Origin: Erythrophleum ivorense
Lineage: Eukaryota > Streptophyta > Magnoliopsida > Fabales > Fabaceae
DNA length: 64,000 nt
Direction: 5' to 3'
NCBI GenBank assembly: GCA_026724425.1
Contig: JAIUCV010001140.1
Coordinates: forward strand, 107,428-171,427
Shown: piece after piece, positions 1 to 11,562 of the stretch
Numbering within the stretch: position 1 is the stretch's first letter
Layout of the letters: every line of letters begins with the position of its first letter
Notes under the pieces: generated by a model
The model's input: the letters and a program-made list of their open reading frames with translations, nothing else
Told to the model about the DNA's origin: nothing
Database searches by the model: none
Program-made: the position numbers and the translations under genes

Positions 1-2294
1 GGCTCTTGGTTTTGATTGTGTGATGACTCCAAGAGGCTTAAAAGGAGTCAAGAATCATATTTGAAAGGAAAGAATGGAGCCTAGATTTTAATTGAGGGGT
101 GTTACTTTATTAGGCACAATTATGGAACCATAATGAGGTTATAAGCTAACCTATTGTCTAAGCAAATTGTATGGCTTTAGAATTGAGTTCATTAACCTAA
201 TTGGCTTCCATAAATTATGTTTAGGCCAAGAGAAAACTTCCCCACACTTTTGTGTGTGTGTGGCCAAAAAAGGGAGCTTGGATTCAAAGGAAAAAGTGTG
301 TAATTGTGTATAAGGTAGCTCTCTCCACCTTTTCTCATGCATGGGTGTGTTCTTAGCTTGTCTTGAATGTATGTATGTGTGTTTTTAAGCCATGATAAGT
401 GTTCTAATATGACTTTAATTCCATGGTGCCATGATGTTATAATATGCTCTTATATGATGTTTTTGATGTGTGCTCTTGAGTGTGGTGAGGCCAAGAACCC
501 TTAGCCATGGTGAGGATGAGCCAAGAACCCTTGAGATTGGTTAAGACAAAGTAAAGAGTCTCCTAAAAGCAAGATGAGCTCCCAAGAGTATGGTTAGGTC
601 CAAGAATCTCTTAAAGAATGGGTGAGGCAAGTCCAATATCCACAAGAAATTGGGTGAAGCCAATCCACTTGCTTGGCAAGCCTTTGTATGCTATGTATGA
701 CATTCTCAAATGATGAAAATGCTTTTTTAATGTTTGCACATGTCAACATGACCATACATGCATTTGTGAGACTTGTTTGCATCCATTATGTAAGATTGAA
801 TAGGAGATGAGCTATTGGGGTTCTTTGAATCTCATTCCCTCCTCTCCAATGATCTAACATGCTAGGTGGACTAAGTGGATAAGGTAATGGAAGCCAACCA
901 CCTTGAAGAGAAGAGATTGACACCAATATGTATGGTTTTTGCTCTTTGAAGCCATAATGATGCCTAATGATGTAAATTATTGTTGTAAATGGTCTATGGC
1001 TTTTGGAACATATGTAATTATAATAATATGTTATGTTTAAATGGGAGAATGTATTATATGACCACTAGTATGCAAATTAAGTATGCATGGGCAATGTAGC
1101 TTCTTGAATTAGTTTATGGAATGATGCATATGTGTGGCTGAGATAGCCAAAATGAGATCCATGAGAGTTGGGACCATTTGGGCAGCTCACATAAGTCCTA
1201 ATTATGCTTTTAGACTTGCCCAAGAGGTGCCAAAACCCAAGGAAAGCCATTTGGACATTTTGGTATCCCATATGGGACCAAAATTGACCATAATGAAACT
1301 CTATATCACTTTTTATCCAAATGAGCTATTCTTGATTTGAGATTTGGCATGAAATTAGAGCTTTTTGAGAGCTTTTTGGAAAGCTAAAGAATAGAATTTT
1401 TGGAGGTCTATAAAATATTTGATGAATTTTCAAAGTTGAGAAATTTTCTGGTTTTGGTCATGTCACTGTTCACACTGGTCTGAAAATGAAATCTGTCACA
1501 CAGGCCTAAATGATGTCCAATTATCACAAAATTTTATACAGAGAAACTAGACATTCACAGTGACTTGTACCAACTGGAAGAACCTTATTTGAATGTCTAT
1601 AGAGGGAGATATGAGTTTTTAAACACTCTGTCTAGTATTAGGAACTCCACCCGACCTTTGTTACTACTGTTTGATTAGCTTTCAAGGTCTGGGCATACTT
1701 GAGCTAGTCTGGAGTTATTTTTTACCTTTAGATAACATCTAAATATTTTCAGATTGGTATCATTTTCCTAGATTAGATTTTTGTGGAATTAATTGGATAA
1801 TTTTGAAGTTTGCTGTAGAGTTTTGTGACAGCACCAGTGGACAGCCTGACCTCTGGACCATTTTGAATGTCAAACATCCTCTACGTTGGTGTTATGGTCT
1901 AGACATATTTTTATTATGAATTGGATATCTGTAGCTTTCCATAATGGCCAAGAATGCATGATTTCAATTTTGCTAAAATTAGTTATGATTTTCCAAATTT
2001 TGGTTAAAAAAGAGCCAAATTTGGCCGAAAATGGATATAAATATTTCATGCTTCCCTTCGAGTTTCTTAAGATGTGGGCCACTTTTTATGATGGAAATGA
2101 GTTGTATTCATATAATTAAATATGAGAATGTGATGTATGGGCTCATGTGGTCCATGTGACACCGAATGGAAAATTTTTATATGACGCAACGTGAAAATAA
2201 TTAATATTTTTATTTCCTTTTCATTAGAAACTTATATGATTCATGAATTTAGTCATTTAAAGGCATGAGACAAGCTAGAAATTATGGTATTATA
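1..2294 (+). mobile_element. LTR family A, copy A1 (3' part, runs off the left edge)
   Basis: By comparison with the copy starting at 60883, base 1 lies about 1.6 kb inside the LTR, so this is the 3' portion of a roughly 3.8-kb LTR. It shows the family landmarks in order: a GGTAGCTCTC donor-like site near 312, the 'gctattgggg ttctttgaat ctca' hairpin near 811-834, GCTAGGTGGA near 861, and a terminal TTATGGTATTATA at 2282-2294, where the usual ACA end reads ATA. It is probably inserted in the minus-strand A copy that follows; GGAAG (2295-2299) would then be its right target duplication, but the left one is outside the window. No protein-coding function is expected. Confidence 0.8.
1134..1340 (+). 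CDS. Short sense-strand ORF recurring in family A LTRs (68 codons, hypothetical)
   Basis: Unrecognised. This ORF lies in the sense orientation of LTR A1. Homologous, colinear ORFs sit at the same LTR position in A3 (11344-11562), A6 (20358-20582, minus) and A11 (63549-63812). Shared features are a Trp in the N-terminal third, a KLAQ/RLAQ-EVP-like segment in the middle and a PNEL ending. Copies A1 and A3 align over 62 residues without a gap at about 40% identity, but DNA identity looks higher, which argues against strong protein-level selection. Copy A4 has an in-frame TAG in the same place. It may be a relic or only a frame kept open by chance. Confidence 0.2.
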   Translation: MAEIAKMRSMRVGTIWAAHISPNYAFRLAQEVPKPKESHLDILVSHMGPKLTIMKLYITFYPNELFLI

Positions 2295-3264
2295 GGAAGA
2301 TTCATCTATTTGGTCAGTTTGTGCCATAGGGTTCTAGTTTGGTCATTTTCATGGTCTCAACTAGCCTCAAAGTGTCCATTTTGCTTCCTAAGCTTGTGTG
2401 GCCACTTAAGGATGTGGGATTGCACCAAAATGATATTTCAAACTTGTCTCAAAGGTGCACAAACCCAGAATTTGGAAACTCACAGTCTCACCCCATGCCA
2501 TACACTAATTTCCATAATGCTAGTCTTACCATTCTATGTCCAATTTGGATTATAACATTTACATAGCATAAATTCTTATTTGTGCATGATACATTAGCAT
2601 AATTACATATGTTCATAGGGTCATAGGTCATATACAATAATAGAATACAACATTTGCTACTCATATGGCCATAAAGAAGCAAAATTCATACACTTTGATG
2701 TCATACTCTCATCTTCCAAGTTGTTGGCTCCTATTACCTTGTTCTCTTTGTCCACCTAGCATGTTAGAACATTGGAGAGGAGGGAATGAGATTCAAAGAA
2801 TCCCAATAGCTCATATCCCTTTTAATCACACATAAAGCATGCAAACCAAGTCTTACAAATGCATGCATGGGCATATTGACATGTACAATCTTTCAAGAGA
2901 TATCTTTAACATTTTATCAAGTCATAAATAGTATACATAGACTTGCTAAGTAACTGAATTAGCCTCACTCATTCACTTGTGGATTTTGGACATGCCTCAC
3001 CCATTTCTTTAAAAGGTTTTTGACTCAACCTTACTTTTGGGAGTCAACCTCACTTTTGGAAGACTCTTTACTTTGTCTCAACCAATTTTAAAGGTTCTTG
3101 GCTTATCTTCACCATGGCCAGAGGGTTCTTGGCTTCTCCACACTCAAGAAAATCCAAGGACACATATTAGACATCATTTAAAAGCATGATATAACATCAT
3201 GGCACCATAGAATAAAAGCTCATGCTACAATACTTTTCATAGCTTAAAACATACAAACACATAT

Positions 3265-3465
3265 TCAAAGACAATGTAAGCACACATTCATGCACGAGAG
3301 AAGGTGGAGAGAGCTACCTTGGTTGCAATCACACACTTTTCTCCTTGAAATAATACTCCCTTCCTTGGTGTCACACACATAAAGGTGTGGGGTTAGCTTC
3401 TCTTGGCCTAAACACAATTTATGGAAGCCAATTAGGTTCATGAAGTTAATTCTAAGGCCACACAT
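3265..3465 (-). CDS. Second short sense ORF in LTR A2 (66 codons, hypothetical)
   Basis: Unrecognised. An ORF of exactly the same length lies at the same LTR position in copy A4 (14567-14767, minus). The two proteins share their first two dozen residues and most of the rest, and are rich in Cys and Leu. The corresponding frame is shifted in A1 and broken in A11. Two recently related copies keeping 66 codons open is weak evidence for a gene, so the call is tentative. Confidence 0.12.
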   Translation of the reverse strand: MCGLRINFMNLIGFHKLCLGQEKLTPHLYVCDTKEGSIISRRKVCDCNQGSSLHLLSCMNVCLHCL

Positions 3466-4462
3466 CTTCCTTAAATACTAACTTGGTCTATTAACCTTTG
3501 TATGGTTTCAAGAATGCATCTAATGAAATAATACCCATCAAATGAGTTCTAGGCTCCATTATTTCATTTCATATATGATTCTTGACTCCTTTTAAGCCTC
3601 TTGGAGTCATCACACAATTAAAACAAAGAGCCTAACTACATGTTGCTTCTTTAGGTCATATTATGGAACCTAAGGCACCAATTCATTCTCTAGGCCTTCT
3701 AATTTTTTCCCAAGGTTTTCCCTCATTTTTATTTGACATATATGACTAAAAAATGGGCTTGAAAAATTTAAAACTCTCCCTAGGTGTCTCATCCCCCTTA
3801 GGCCGAGACTATGTAGCATTTGGCCTCCATGGATGTTTACTTTGTTTTCTTGATGGAGGATGCATATAGGGAGACTTCTAGGGATCTTAGGAACTCATTT
3901 AAATATTCATTTAGGCCTAGGAATAATTACATCAAATCAGATTTTCAAGGGAACCCATGAAACCCTAGGTTTGCTATCTTAAAAATCAATGGCTTTTACT
4001 TGAATGTCGTTGCATATTCTTACTCTCCTCCCTTAAATTCATAAAATTCACCCTTGGTTCTACCCAAAATTCAAGCCCTCTTGTAGCTACATATATGGGG
4101 CAAAATAGGGAGAAGAAGGTGGGAGGAGTAGCTACCATGGGATGAAGATTTACCTTGTTTCCATAGCTTTTCTTGCTTGTTTCTCACTTTCCTTGCCCTT
4201 CTCTCTTCAAATCCGAATTTTCTCCTCTTGTGCTGACCTCAAAATAGCACTAAAATCCTCAATAAAACTATGGAAAGAAAGAGGAAAAGGAGGAGAAGAA
4301 GTTTGGTGAAGGAAAGTGCTTGAAAAACTAAGATTTTCATACCTTTCTTGCCTTGCTTTACCCCTTCTTCTTGCCTCCTCTTGTTTGCCTCATCCTTAGG
4401 GTTTCTCTCTAGTTTAGGGCAAAAACAAGTGTGACTAAATGAAGTGAGGAGGTAGGGTGCCT

Positions 4463-4474
4463 CATATATATAGG
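4463..4474 (-). promoter_or_regulatory. TATA box of LTR A2
   Basis: The minus strand reads CTATATATATGAG about 0.58 kb into the LTR. Equivalent TATA sequences occur at the same distance (0.53-0.6 kb) in copies A4, A7 and A11, so this is the likely U3/R core promoter. A purine-rich leader and an AAAGGTATG donor-like site follow about 0.1 kb downstream. Confidence 0.55.
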
Positions 4475-5056
4475 GAGGTTTAAGGAAGACTTTTAAAAAA
4501 TTCTCATTTTACCTTTCGTCCTTGGCATTTTTGTTTTTAACTCATTTTAGCTCCTTTTTGAGAAATGTCTTTTCTATTATGAAATTTAAGTCCCCAATTT
4601 AGTAAAATGCCTTTAGAATCACTCAAATCAGAGCTAAAACCTTCTTGAATGAACCTGTCAAAGTTTAGGTTCATTACTATTGGAAAACGTCCACCAGAGG
4701 GGCTTTAGCTATCCCAGGACTTCCCATGAATTTCAGGGCCTTTAAAAACCCTGGAAAACTTAAAACTTTCATTTAAAAAGCCCTCCTATGAGAATTCCAA
4801 AATTTTCTCAAGATGAAAAAAATGCCCTTACGTTTTGTCACAATTCATTTTTTCATTCTAGCTCCATTTTTTCTTTTCGTCTAAGCCTAGGATTCTCATT
4901 TTTAGGAGTCTATAATGCTTTCCAAATTTTTTAGGACCATAACTAAGTCATTTCAGAGGATTTCCTTTTGTATCTGGTGCATTTTGTTTGTTTAAGGAGA
5001 AACCGTACATTATGTTTCTCCCGTTTTCTTTCATTTTTAGAGAATCGGATATTACA

Positions 5057-6052
5057 ATAGCTATGGATTTTATTATAGGGCTACCTAAGACATCATCTAA
5101 ACACGATGCTATCTGGGTAGTTGTAGATAGATTAACGAAGTCTGCAGACTTTTTAGTGATAAGGGCTACTTATACTTTAGATAGACTAGCCTAGTTGTAT
5201 ATACATGAGATAGTGCGACTTCACGGAGTACCCAGTAGCATAGTATCTGATAGAAACCCTAGGTTTACATCAAACTTCTGGAGGTCGTTACAGCATGCCT
5301 TAGGGACCAAGTTGTGGTTTAGCACTGCTTACTACCCACAGATCGATGGTCAGACTAAGAGGACCATCCAAACCCTAGAGAACATGTTGAGGGCATATGT
5401 GCTAGAAATAAGGGGTAATTGGGATGTGTATCTGTTGTTAGCAGAGTTTGCATACAATAATAGTTATCATTCCAGTATCCAGATGGCCCTTTATGAGGCT
5501 TCATATAGGAGAAAGTGTAGATCTCCATTATGTTGGGTTGAGCTAGGTGAGTGGAGCTTGCTAAGACCTGAGTTAGTGGACCAAACTACCTAGCAGATAG
5601 AAATGATTAGAAAGAAATTTCTTATGGCCTAGAGTAGGCAAAACAGTTATGCTGATAAGAGAAGAAGGTCGTTAGAGTTTGAGATTGGAGACCATGTATT
5701 CATCCGAGTGTCTCTAGTAATTGGGGTAGGTCGGTCTACCTCCAAACCTAGCCTAAATCCACAATGTTTTCCATATTTCTCAATTGAAAAAGTACTTACC
5801 AGACCCCTCACATGTCATAGAATATGAGCATGTTCAATTGCAGGAAAATCTTTCATATGTAATGAAACCAAAGAGGATTGTGAACGCTAAACTGAAACAG
5901 CTGAGAAACAAGAGCATCCCTCTGGTGAAGGTGGTTTGAAAGGGTCTAACATCTGAAAAGGCAACCTGGGAGCTGGAGGATGAGATGAGATAGAAATATC
6001 CAAAGCTATTTCCCTAAGGTACGTATTTAAATTTCGAGGACAAAATTTATTT
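5057..6052 (+). pseudogene. Ty3/gypsy (Tekay/Del-like) integrase core to chromodomain, decayed
   Basis: This is the C-terminal part of a chromovirus polyprotein. The integrase core starts at 5064 with MDFIIGLPKT (first catalytic Asp) and DRLTKSADFL. It continues through SDRNPRFTSNFW (second Asp, near 5245-5280) and the segment that should carry the catalytic Glu, which here reads GQTKRTIQTLENMLR, a Lys replacing the Glu. A TAG stop falls at 5192-5194 and another at 5591-5593 in the same frame, with more TAG stops beyond. The GPY/F-like region (ADKRRRSLEFEIGDHVFIRV, near 5650-5710) is followed by a broken stretch and a chromodomain-like tail (ATWELEDEMR, near 5956-5990) ending about 5 codons before a stop at 6014. 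Everything upstream is cut off by LTR A2. It is non-functional. Confidence 0.88.
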
Positions 6053-6067
6053 TAAGGGGGTAGAAAA
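6053..6067 (+). other. Polypurine tract before the 3' LTR
   Basis: The purine run AAGGGGGTAGAAAA lies between the end of pol and the LTR start TGTAACGAACG. This is the expected priming site for plus-strand DNA synthesis in an LTR retrotransposon, and it links family A LTRs to the Tekay-like pol. Confidence 0.75.
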
Positions 6068-8280
6068 TGTAACGAACGTAATTTTCATAAAATAACAAAA
6101 TGAGCCGTATAAAAGCAAGTCCTCTAAAATGAGGTAGATAATGTCCCAAAAATTTTGGGTTGAGTCTTAGACTCCTAAAAATGATAATTCCAGGCTTAGA
6201 TGGAGAGAAAAAATGGAGTTAGGATGGAGAAACAAATTATGACAAAAAACGACGAAATGTAATGGCATTTTCATAAATAAGTGCAACTTTTGAAAAAACA
6301 CACAGGAGGGCTTTTCAAATGGGAAATTTGACTTGCCTAGGGTTCTCAAAGGACTCAAAAATCATGGGAAGCCCTGGGATTGATAAAGCCTCTTCGGTGT
6401 ATGTTTTTTAATAGTGGTGAGCTTAAACTTTGACAGATTCATTTGGGAAGATTTTAGCTCTAGATTGAGTGATTCTAAAGGCATTTTATTAAAATGGGAA
6501 CCTAAATTTTATAATGGAAAAGACGGTTCTAAAAAATGACCTAAAATGAAGCCAAAATGAAATTACCATTACAGAAGAACAAAATTAGAATTTTCGAAAA
6601 AGTGAGTTTCTTGAAGCTTCCACACACTTCTCCCTTTTTCTCCTTTCATATAGCATGATTTTCCTCTGCCCAAAATATAGAAAATGGCCAACTTCTTGAG
6701 GCGCACCAAGAGAGGGAAAAAATGAGGAGAAAAATCAAGAAAAAGGTAAGAAAATTTATAGAATTTTATGCTCTTTCAACCTTACTCCTCTCCTTCCATG
6801 CTTTCTTTTTATGGTTTAGTTGAGCTTTTTGGTTCTATTTTGAGTCCAAAACTAAAGGGAGTGGTTCAAATTTCTTGAAGAGAAGCTAACTAAGGAGAAA
6901 GGCACTTGAAAGCTAGCTTGAATCCTAGGTAATCTTTTCTCTTTGTTGCTTCTTCTTCTTGCTCTCCCTTTGTGTGTATTTCGGCCAAGAATAGAACCAA
7001 TGGAAGGAAGGATTTTTTTTTCCAAAAACAAGAGAGGAACTAGGGTTTTAGACCATGAGGAAGAGGAATATGGCAAGAAATTCTAATAAAAACCAATAGA
7101 AATCAAGTTAGGAAAGTGTAGGCTTCTTTAAAGTTTTGGAAAATCTAATTTTTGTGTGAGTAATTCCCTAGCTATTTGAGTGTTTCCTTGAGCTCCTAAG
7201 ACCTCTAGAAACCCTTCGAAGTGGCTCTCCCATCAAGGAAAAAAATTGAAACTCCAAGAAGCCTTTCCATGGTGCTAGTCTCGGCCAAGCTAGGAAGAGA
7301 AGCCTAGGAAGTGATTTAATTTGTTCTAGCCTTGGTTTGGGACTTTATATGATGTTAGAAGATAGGAGAAACCATTAGGAAAGATTTAGGAGCCATGGAT
7401 TGCGAGATGGGACAATGGTGTCCATAATGGTGCTTTGTGAAGCAACTTGATTCTAAGCTTGTGTAAATGATTGCATGAGGGCTTCAAGGACTTTGAATGA
7501 GGCCAAGAGACCTAGAAATGGAAAGAAATGAGAGGCTAGAGCTTGAATTGTAAAGGTTGCTTCAATAGGCCATTTATGGAATCATTATGCCACTTATGGA
7601 ACTAAATGTGTGTTCAAGAGTGCGTTTAGTGTCTTGGCTTGTTTCAAGTATGTAATTATGTGTTGTTTATGGTGTTTAGGCCAAGAAAACACTAAATCAC
7701 CTAGGTGTGCTTGTGAAGCTAAAAAAGGGAAGAAGAAAGACTAAGAAAAGTTTGCATAAATTGAAGGTAGCTCTCCACCTCATTCTCCTTGTATTTTTGT
7801 GTGCACATGTATGTCTTTGTGTGCTTGTGTGTGCTCTTATGATGTGAGAACTTGCCACTTGATGTCTTGAGATTGCATTGGTACCAATGTGTTATCTTGA
7901 ATGCTATTGATGGTGAGAATGGCTCATAAGGGTGAGGTGATGCTAAAAGTCCCTTAATGTGGGTGAAGAGGTGCCAAAAGTTTCAAGGAATGGGTAAGAC
8001 TAGTGTGACAACCCTACCTTCTAATCATTGTAATTATGGTTAAATGTACAATTAATAATTTATAATCAAGGTTTGAATGGTTACAATCTATCACATTGTG
8101 TAAATATGGGAAAAATTTAAACCTTGATGTTAGGGTCATCACCATACCATCACAACAAAACAAAATTTGCATAAAAGAAATCCTACTACCATAAGGGGTT
8201 TATGATTCAACCGTTCATTAGTTTTAATACCCAATAACCTCCCACAAGTGTTCTTATATTGTCTCCTAATTTCACAAATC

Positions 8281-8695
8281 TCGCCGCGGCGATAGCCGTA
8301 GCAAGTTGGACCTTCGCCGCGGCCAACCGATGTGGCACCACGGCGGAAATGGCTCCTGGAACTACTACTCAACTCCCAGGATTCTCGCCTCAGCGTAACA
8401 TATTCATGCCGCGGCGAGTTTTGCTTCTATCTAACCCTTATTTAATTTTCTCGACTCGCGCCGCGGTAGGACACACTGCGCCGCGCCCGAGTTTTGGTTC
8501 TATTACCCTCCTGGATGATTTTTTTCGCTCTGTGCCGCGGTGAGATTTCTCAATCCGCAGCGCCTCGCCACTGTCACTCCCTAGGCAAATTTTCTTCCTT
8601 TGCGCCGCGGTGGGATTTGTTATGCCGCGGCGCCATTCGGCTCTATCTCCTATTTGGCTGCGATGAAGCCCTCTTAGCTGCGGCGGGACTCCCTC
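8281..8695 (-). repeat. CpG-rich GCCGCGGC module array in B-1
   Basis: In an otherwise AT-rich LTR, GCCGCGGC-like palindromes recur here at intervals of a few tens of bases (for example around 8283, 8316, 8409, 8461, 8536, 8604, 8625). Each sits in a loosely repeated phrase of the type 'TTCGCCGCGGC...'. The same array is present in the other full-length B copies. Two open frames cross it, but they differ between copies and are not genes. Confidence 0.85.
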
Positions 8696-9485
8696 CTGTG
8701 ACTACATTACCTAAATTTCGCACCCTACACTCTAAATCTCACCTTAGAAACACTCTAGGTCCACCTACCCTTATTTTATATGATCCTAATGGTGTTTACC
8801 TACCCTATTTACCCATCAATCCATCCATTACCATTACAAAACTTAATTACGACTTCCTACTTGCCCAACTAACTCATATCAGCAAATTCATGAATATATA
8901 ACAATAAGATCACATGCATTAGCAGCAATTTACATCCCATGCAAATTCCATAGAGATTCCATTCAACAATAGCTTACCTCCAAGGCATCATATAACTACA
9001 ATTCCCATATAGTAATCCATAACACAATTTCAACAAAACCAGATATATGATACTATAAGTTCATACATTAATATTCCACTACAATGAGACTTAAATCCTT
9101 AACGGTTACATTTCAATCAAACAAAATATGAACGCCCACACTTGGCAATATGATTACATGATGATGCTATGTAAACTAATAACAAAATTGCATCTACCCT
9201 ATTCTACTCAGACCAAGTGTAGCTCCCCACACCCGGCCTCAGCTCATGGATGTTCATCCACTTGCTTACCCTTATCCTTACCTGAGGAACCTTCACCTAA
9301 AATATTAATCCCATAAAACGAGGTGAGATATAAATCTCAGTAACCAAGGCAATTCCATCATATATCCAATTTAATTAGCATATAAGCATGAATCAAAATC
9401 AACATCAGAATCATATCCATCATATCAGCAAATGAAACAATTAGGCTATCATGATTACTATCCCATACTAGCAATCATATTATCA

Positions 9486-9656
9486 CATGTTAAAGGCCAT
9501 TAACATCAGGAAAGGCCCGTCCACGGCACCTACTCCCTATTGAGCATAACCGGGGCTCAGTGCATCTGGGTTTGATCATAACCCAGTGCTCGATCGAAGC
9601 ACATACACGAGTAGCAGCCGTACCACAGCTCCACCATGGACTCACAAGGTCCAATT
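9486..9656 (-). repeat. Conserved family B block (about 170 bp) in B-1
   Basis: This block (plus strand: from CATGTTAAAGGCC to the 'ccatggactcacaaggtcc' end) is the best-conserved part of all B copies, including the very old one at 12505-17755. It contains GATCGAAGC-, AACCCAGTG- and GGTGCCGTGG-type words. Open frames across it are not the same between copies, so conservation is at DNA or RNA level. Confidence 0.8.
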
Positions 9657-11343
9657 ACAATTCAACAGATAGCCAACTAATTCATTCAACATTTCAAATC
9701 ATTAATATATAGCAATATATGAAATTAAATCAAATATATACATGGAATTGATATAAACCCGGTTACCTCACTTGTAGACACTTGCAACAATCACCAATGG
9801 TGTAGAAATCCTCCTATAACCATAGCATCATAGAATTACTACTCTAATTCATTATTAACAGTTACAATCAATACCCAAAGAATTTAAGATGCTAATGACT
9901 ACCTAAGAATCACTTACTCAGCCACTATAAGTCCCAAATTCGGATTAAAATATCCTTCACCAGAAAACTCAATATTCCACCCAAAATCCTCAGCAAATTC
10001 GTACATAATTAATACCCATTTTATAAATCAGCTATGGGGGTCTCAAATTAACAATTAAAGCATCATAATGGAGGGTTTAAACTCACCCAATGTCAGCCTT
10101 AACCTCAACCTACGAATTTCACCAAGAAAATCCCCAAACACCCACATTTCAGATTTTGGGTAGGATGAAAATACTCCAAATGAAAAACTAATCAGGCCAA
10201 ATTAAAGAGAAAGATGAGGGGATTAAGTTGTATAACTATTATCTTGGCTGAATCTTGCTCTAAATGTGAGAAAATGCAGAATTATTGCCCTCAACCCTAG
10301 CCTCCTTTCCAAGCTCCGAATTTTCTCTTTGTGTTTTGTGTTTCAGCAAGTGTGAGGAAGAGGCTGGGGTATTAGGGTTTTAGTTGGGTTTAAGTTGGGT
10401 CAAATGTAGGTCATGGGTTGGTCCAAGGTCCATCTTCATTTGGGCTTCAGATTTTTTCTTGTTGGGCCAGTTTTTAGAGTGTTGGGCTGCATAATTTTAC
10501 TGGACCAGTTTAATATGCATTGGGTTGCTGAAGTTTAATTGGGCCAGACCAAATTTTAAGAGCCCAAAGGTTTTGGGTCTACACAAGGGTCATTGGTCCA
10601 CTTAAAGGAGTCTATACAAGGTGGATTTTAGGCCTCTATCACACTAAATTGGGTTGGGTCTGCACCTAACCAATTGGGCCTCCATTAGCCTTTTCTCATG
10701 ATCTATTAATTTAAGCCTAGATAGAATTTTTATCCCAATTAAATCTCAAACCCATATTAATTACGCCTAATTAATCTAATCCATGATTAATACCTTAATT
10801 AATTATGGGTTGTTACAACTAGGCCAAAAGTCTCTTGGATGAGTGAGGCCAAGTCAAAAGTTCCTAGACCAAGAGTGAGGCATATCCAAAAGTCCCAGAA
10901 ATGGGATGAAGCAAAACCAAAAGTACCTAGAGCTTCTTGATGATATGATTGTGAAAGTGTGGCATGGAGATCTTGAAATGTGCACTCATGATCTAAGTAG
11001 CTTGTTTATTTGCACACTTGATGTATGTATGCCTTGAATGTGTGTGTGAATGGGTGTGTGAGCTATTGGGATTCTAAGAATCTCACTCCCCTTCCCTCCA
11101 TCATTTTAAAATGTCTAGGTGGCATTCAAGGAGTAAGGAATGCAAGCCAAGAGCCTTGAAAAGTTGTATTTTATCTATTATGTCAACTTACTTGTAATGG
11201 AATGTCAAAGTGAGCTTGCACATGTAATTTTTGTGATGTAAGACCATGAACTAATGTAAAATGATGAATGGATACTATATATACTTTATGTAGCCCTAAA
11301 TCAATGAAATCATGGAAATTACCTCTTGTATGTTTATGGTTAA

Positions 11344-11562
11344 TTGGGTATTATTGGATGTGGAATAGACAAAACAAGATGCATGGGATTTGAGGCCACT
11401 TGGGTAGTTCACACAGGTCATATTCATACTTTTAAACTTGCTCAAGAGGTGCCAAACATTAAACAAGGACAATTGGACAAAGTTGGTACCTCATATGGAG
11501 CAAAAATGGCCATTTTGGTGAACTATACCAGTTTTTGTCCAAATGAGCTCTTCTTGATCTGA
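11344..11562 (+). CDS. Short sense ORF in LTR A3 (72 codons, hypothetical)
   Basis: This is a homologue of the ORF at 1134-1340 and at the same position in the LTR. It keeps the KLAQEVP segment and the PNELFLI C-terminus but is otherwise quite diverged, with no insertion or deletion relative to A1 over 62 residues. No known domain is recognised. Confidence 0.2.
   Translation: MGIIGCGIDKTRCMGFEATWVVHTGHIHTFKLAQEVPNIKQGQLDKVGTSYGAKMAILVNYTSFCPNELFLI

Larger units (their letters stand above)
2295..5056 (-). mobile_element. LTR family A, copy A2, minus strand, inserted in the integrase region
   Basis: Read on the minus strand, this LTR begins TGTAATATCCGATTC at 5056 and runs leftward through a TATA box, donor-like GGTA motifs and the family hairpin near 2788-2810. 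Its 3' kilobase is missing at 2295, where copy A1 begins; the simplest reading is that A1 inserted into it and the remainder lies left of the window. The right boundary is sharp: the LTR terminal ...ATTACA (plus strand) abuts pol coding sequence, and ATAGC (5057-5061) should be the target duplication. It interrupts the Tekay-like integrase at its core domain. Confidence 0.85.
8004..10817 (-). mobile_element. Solo LTR family B, copy B-1, TSD ACTAG
   Basis: The element runs TGTGACAACC ... GTTGTTACA on the plus strand, 2814 bp, and is flanked by perfect 5-bp duplications ACTAG at 7999-8003 and 10818-10822. Removing it and one duplication restores an uninterrupted A3 LTR. There is no internal coding region, so it is a solo LTR, probably left by LTR-LTR recombination. 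It keeps many intact GCCGCGGC modules (8281-8695), which suggests it is one of the younger B copies. Confidence 0.95.

Noticed and set aside
8259..8901. Two overlapping plus-strand ORFs (94 and 135 codons) in B-1
   Set aside because: They run antisense to the LTR through the CpG module array, where stop codons are rare. The frames are not kept in other B copies.
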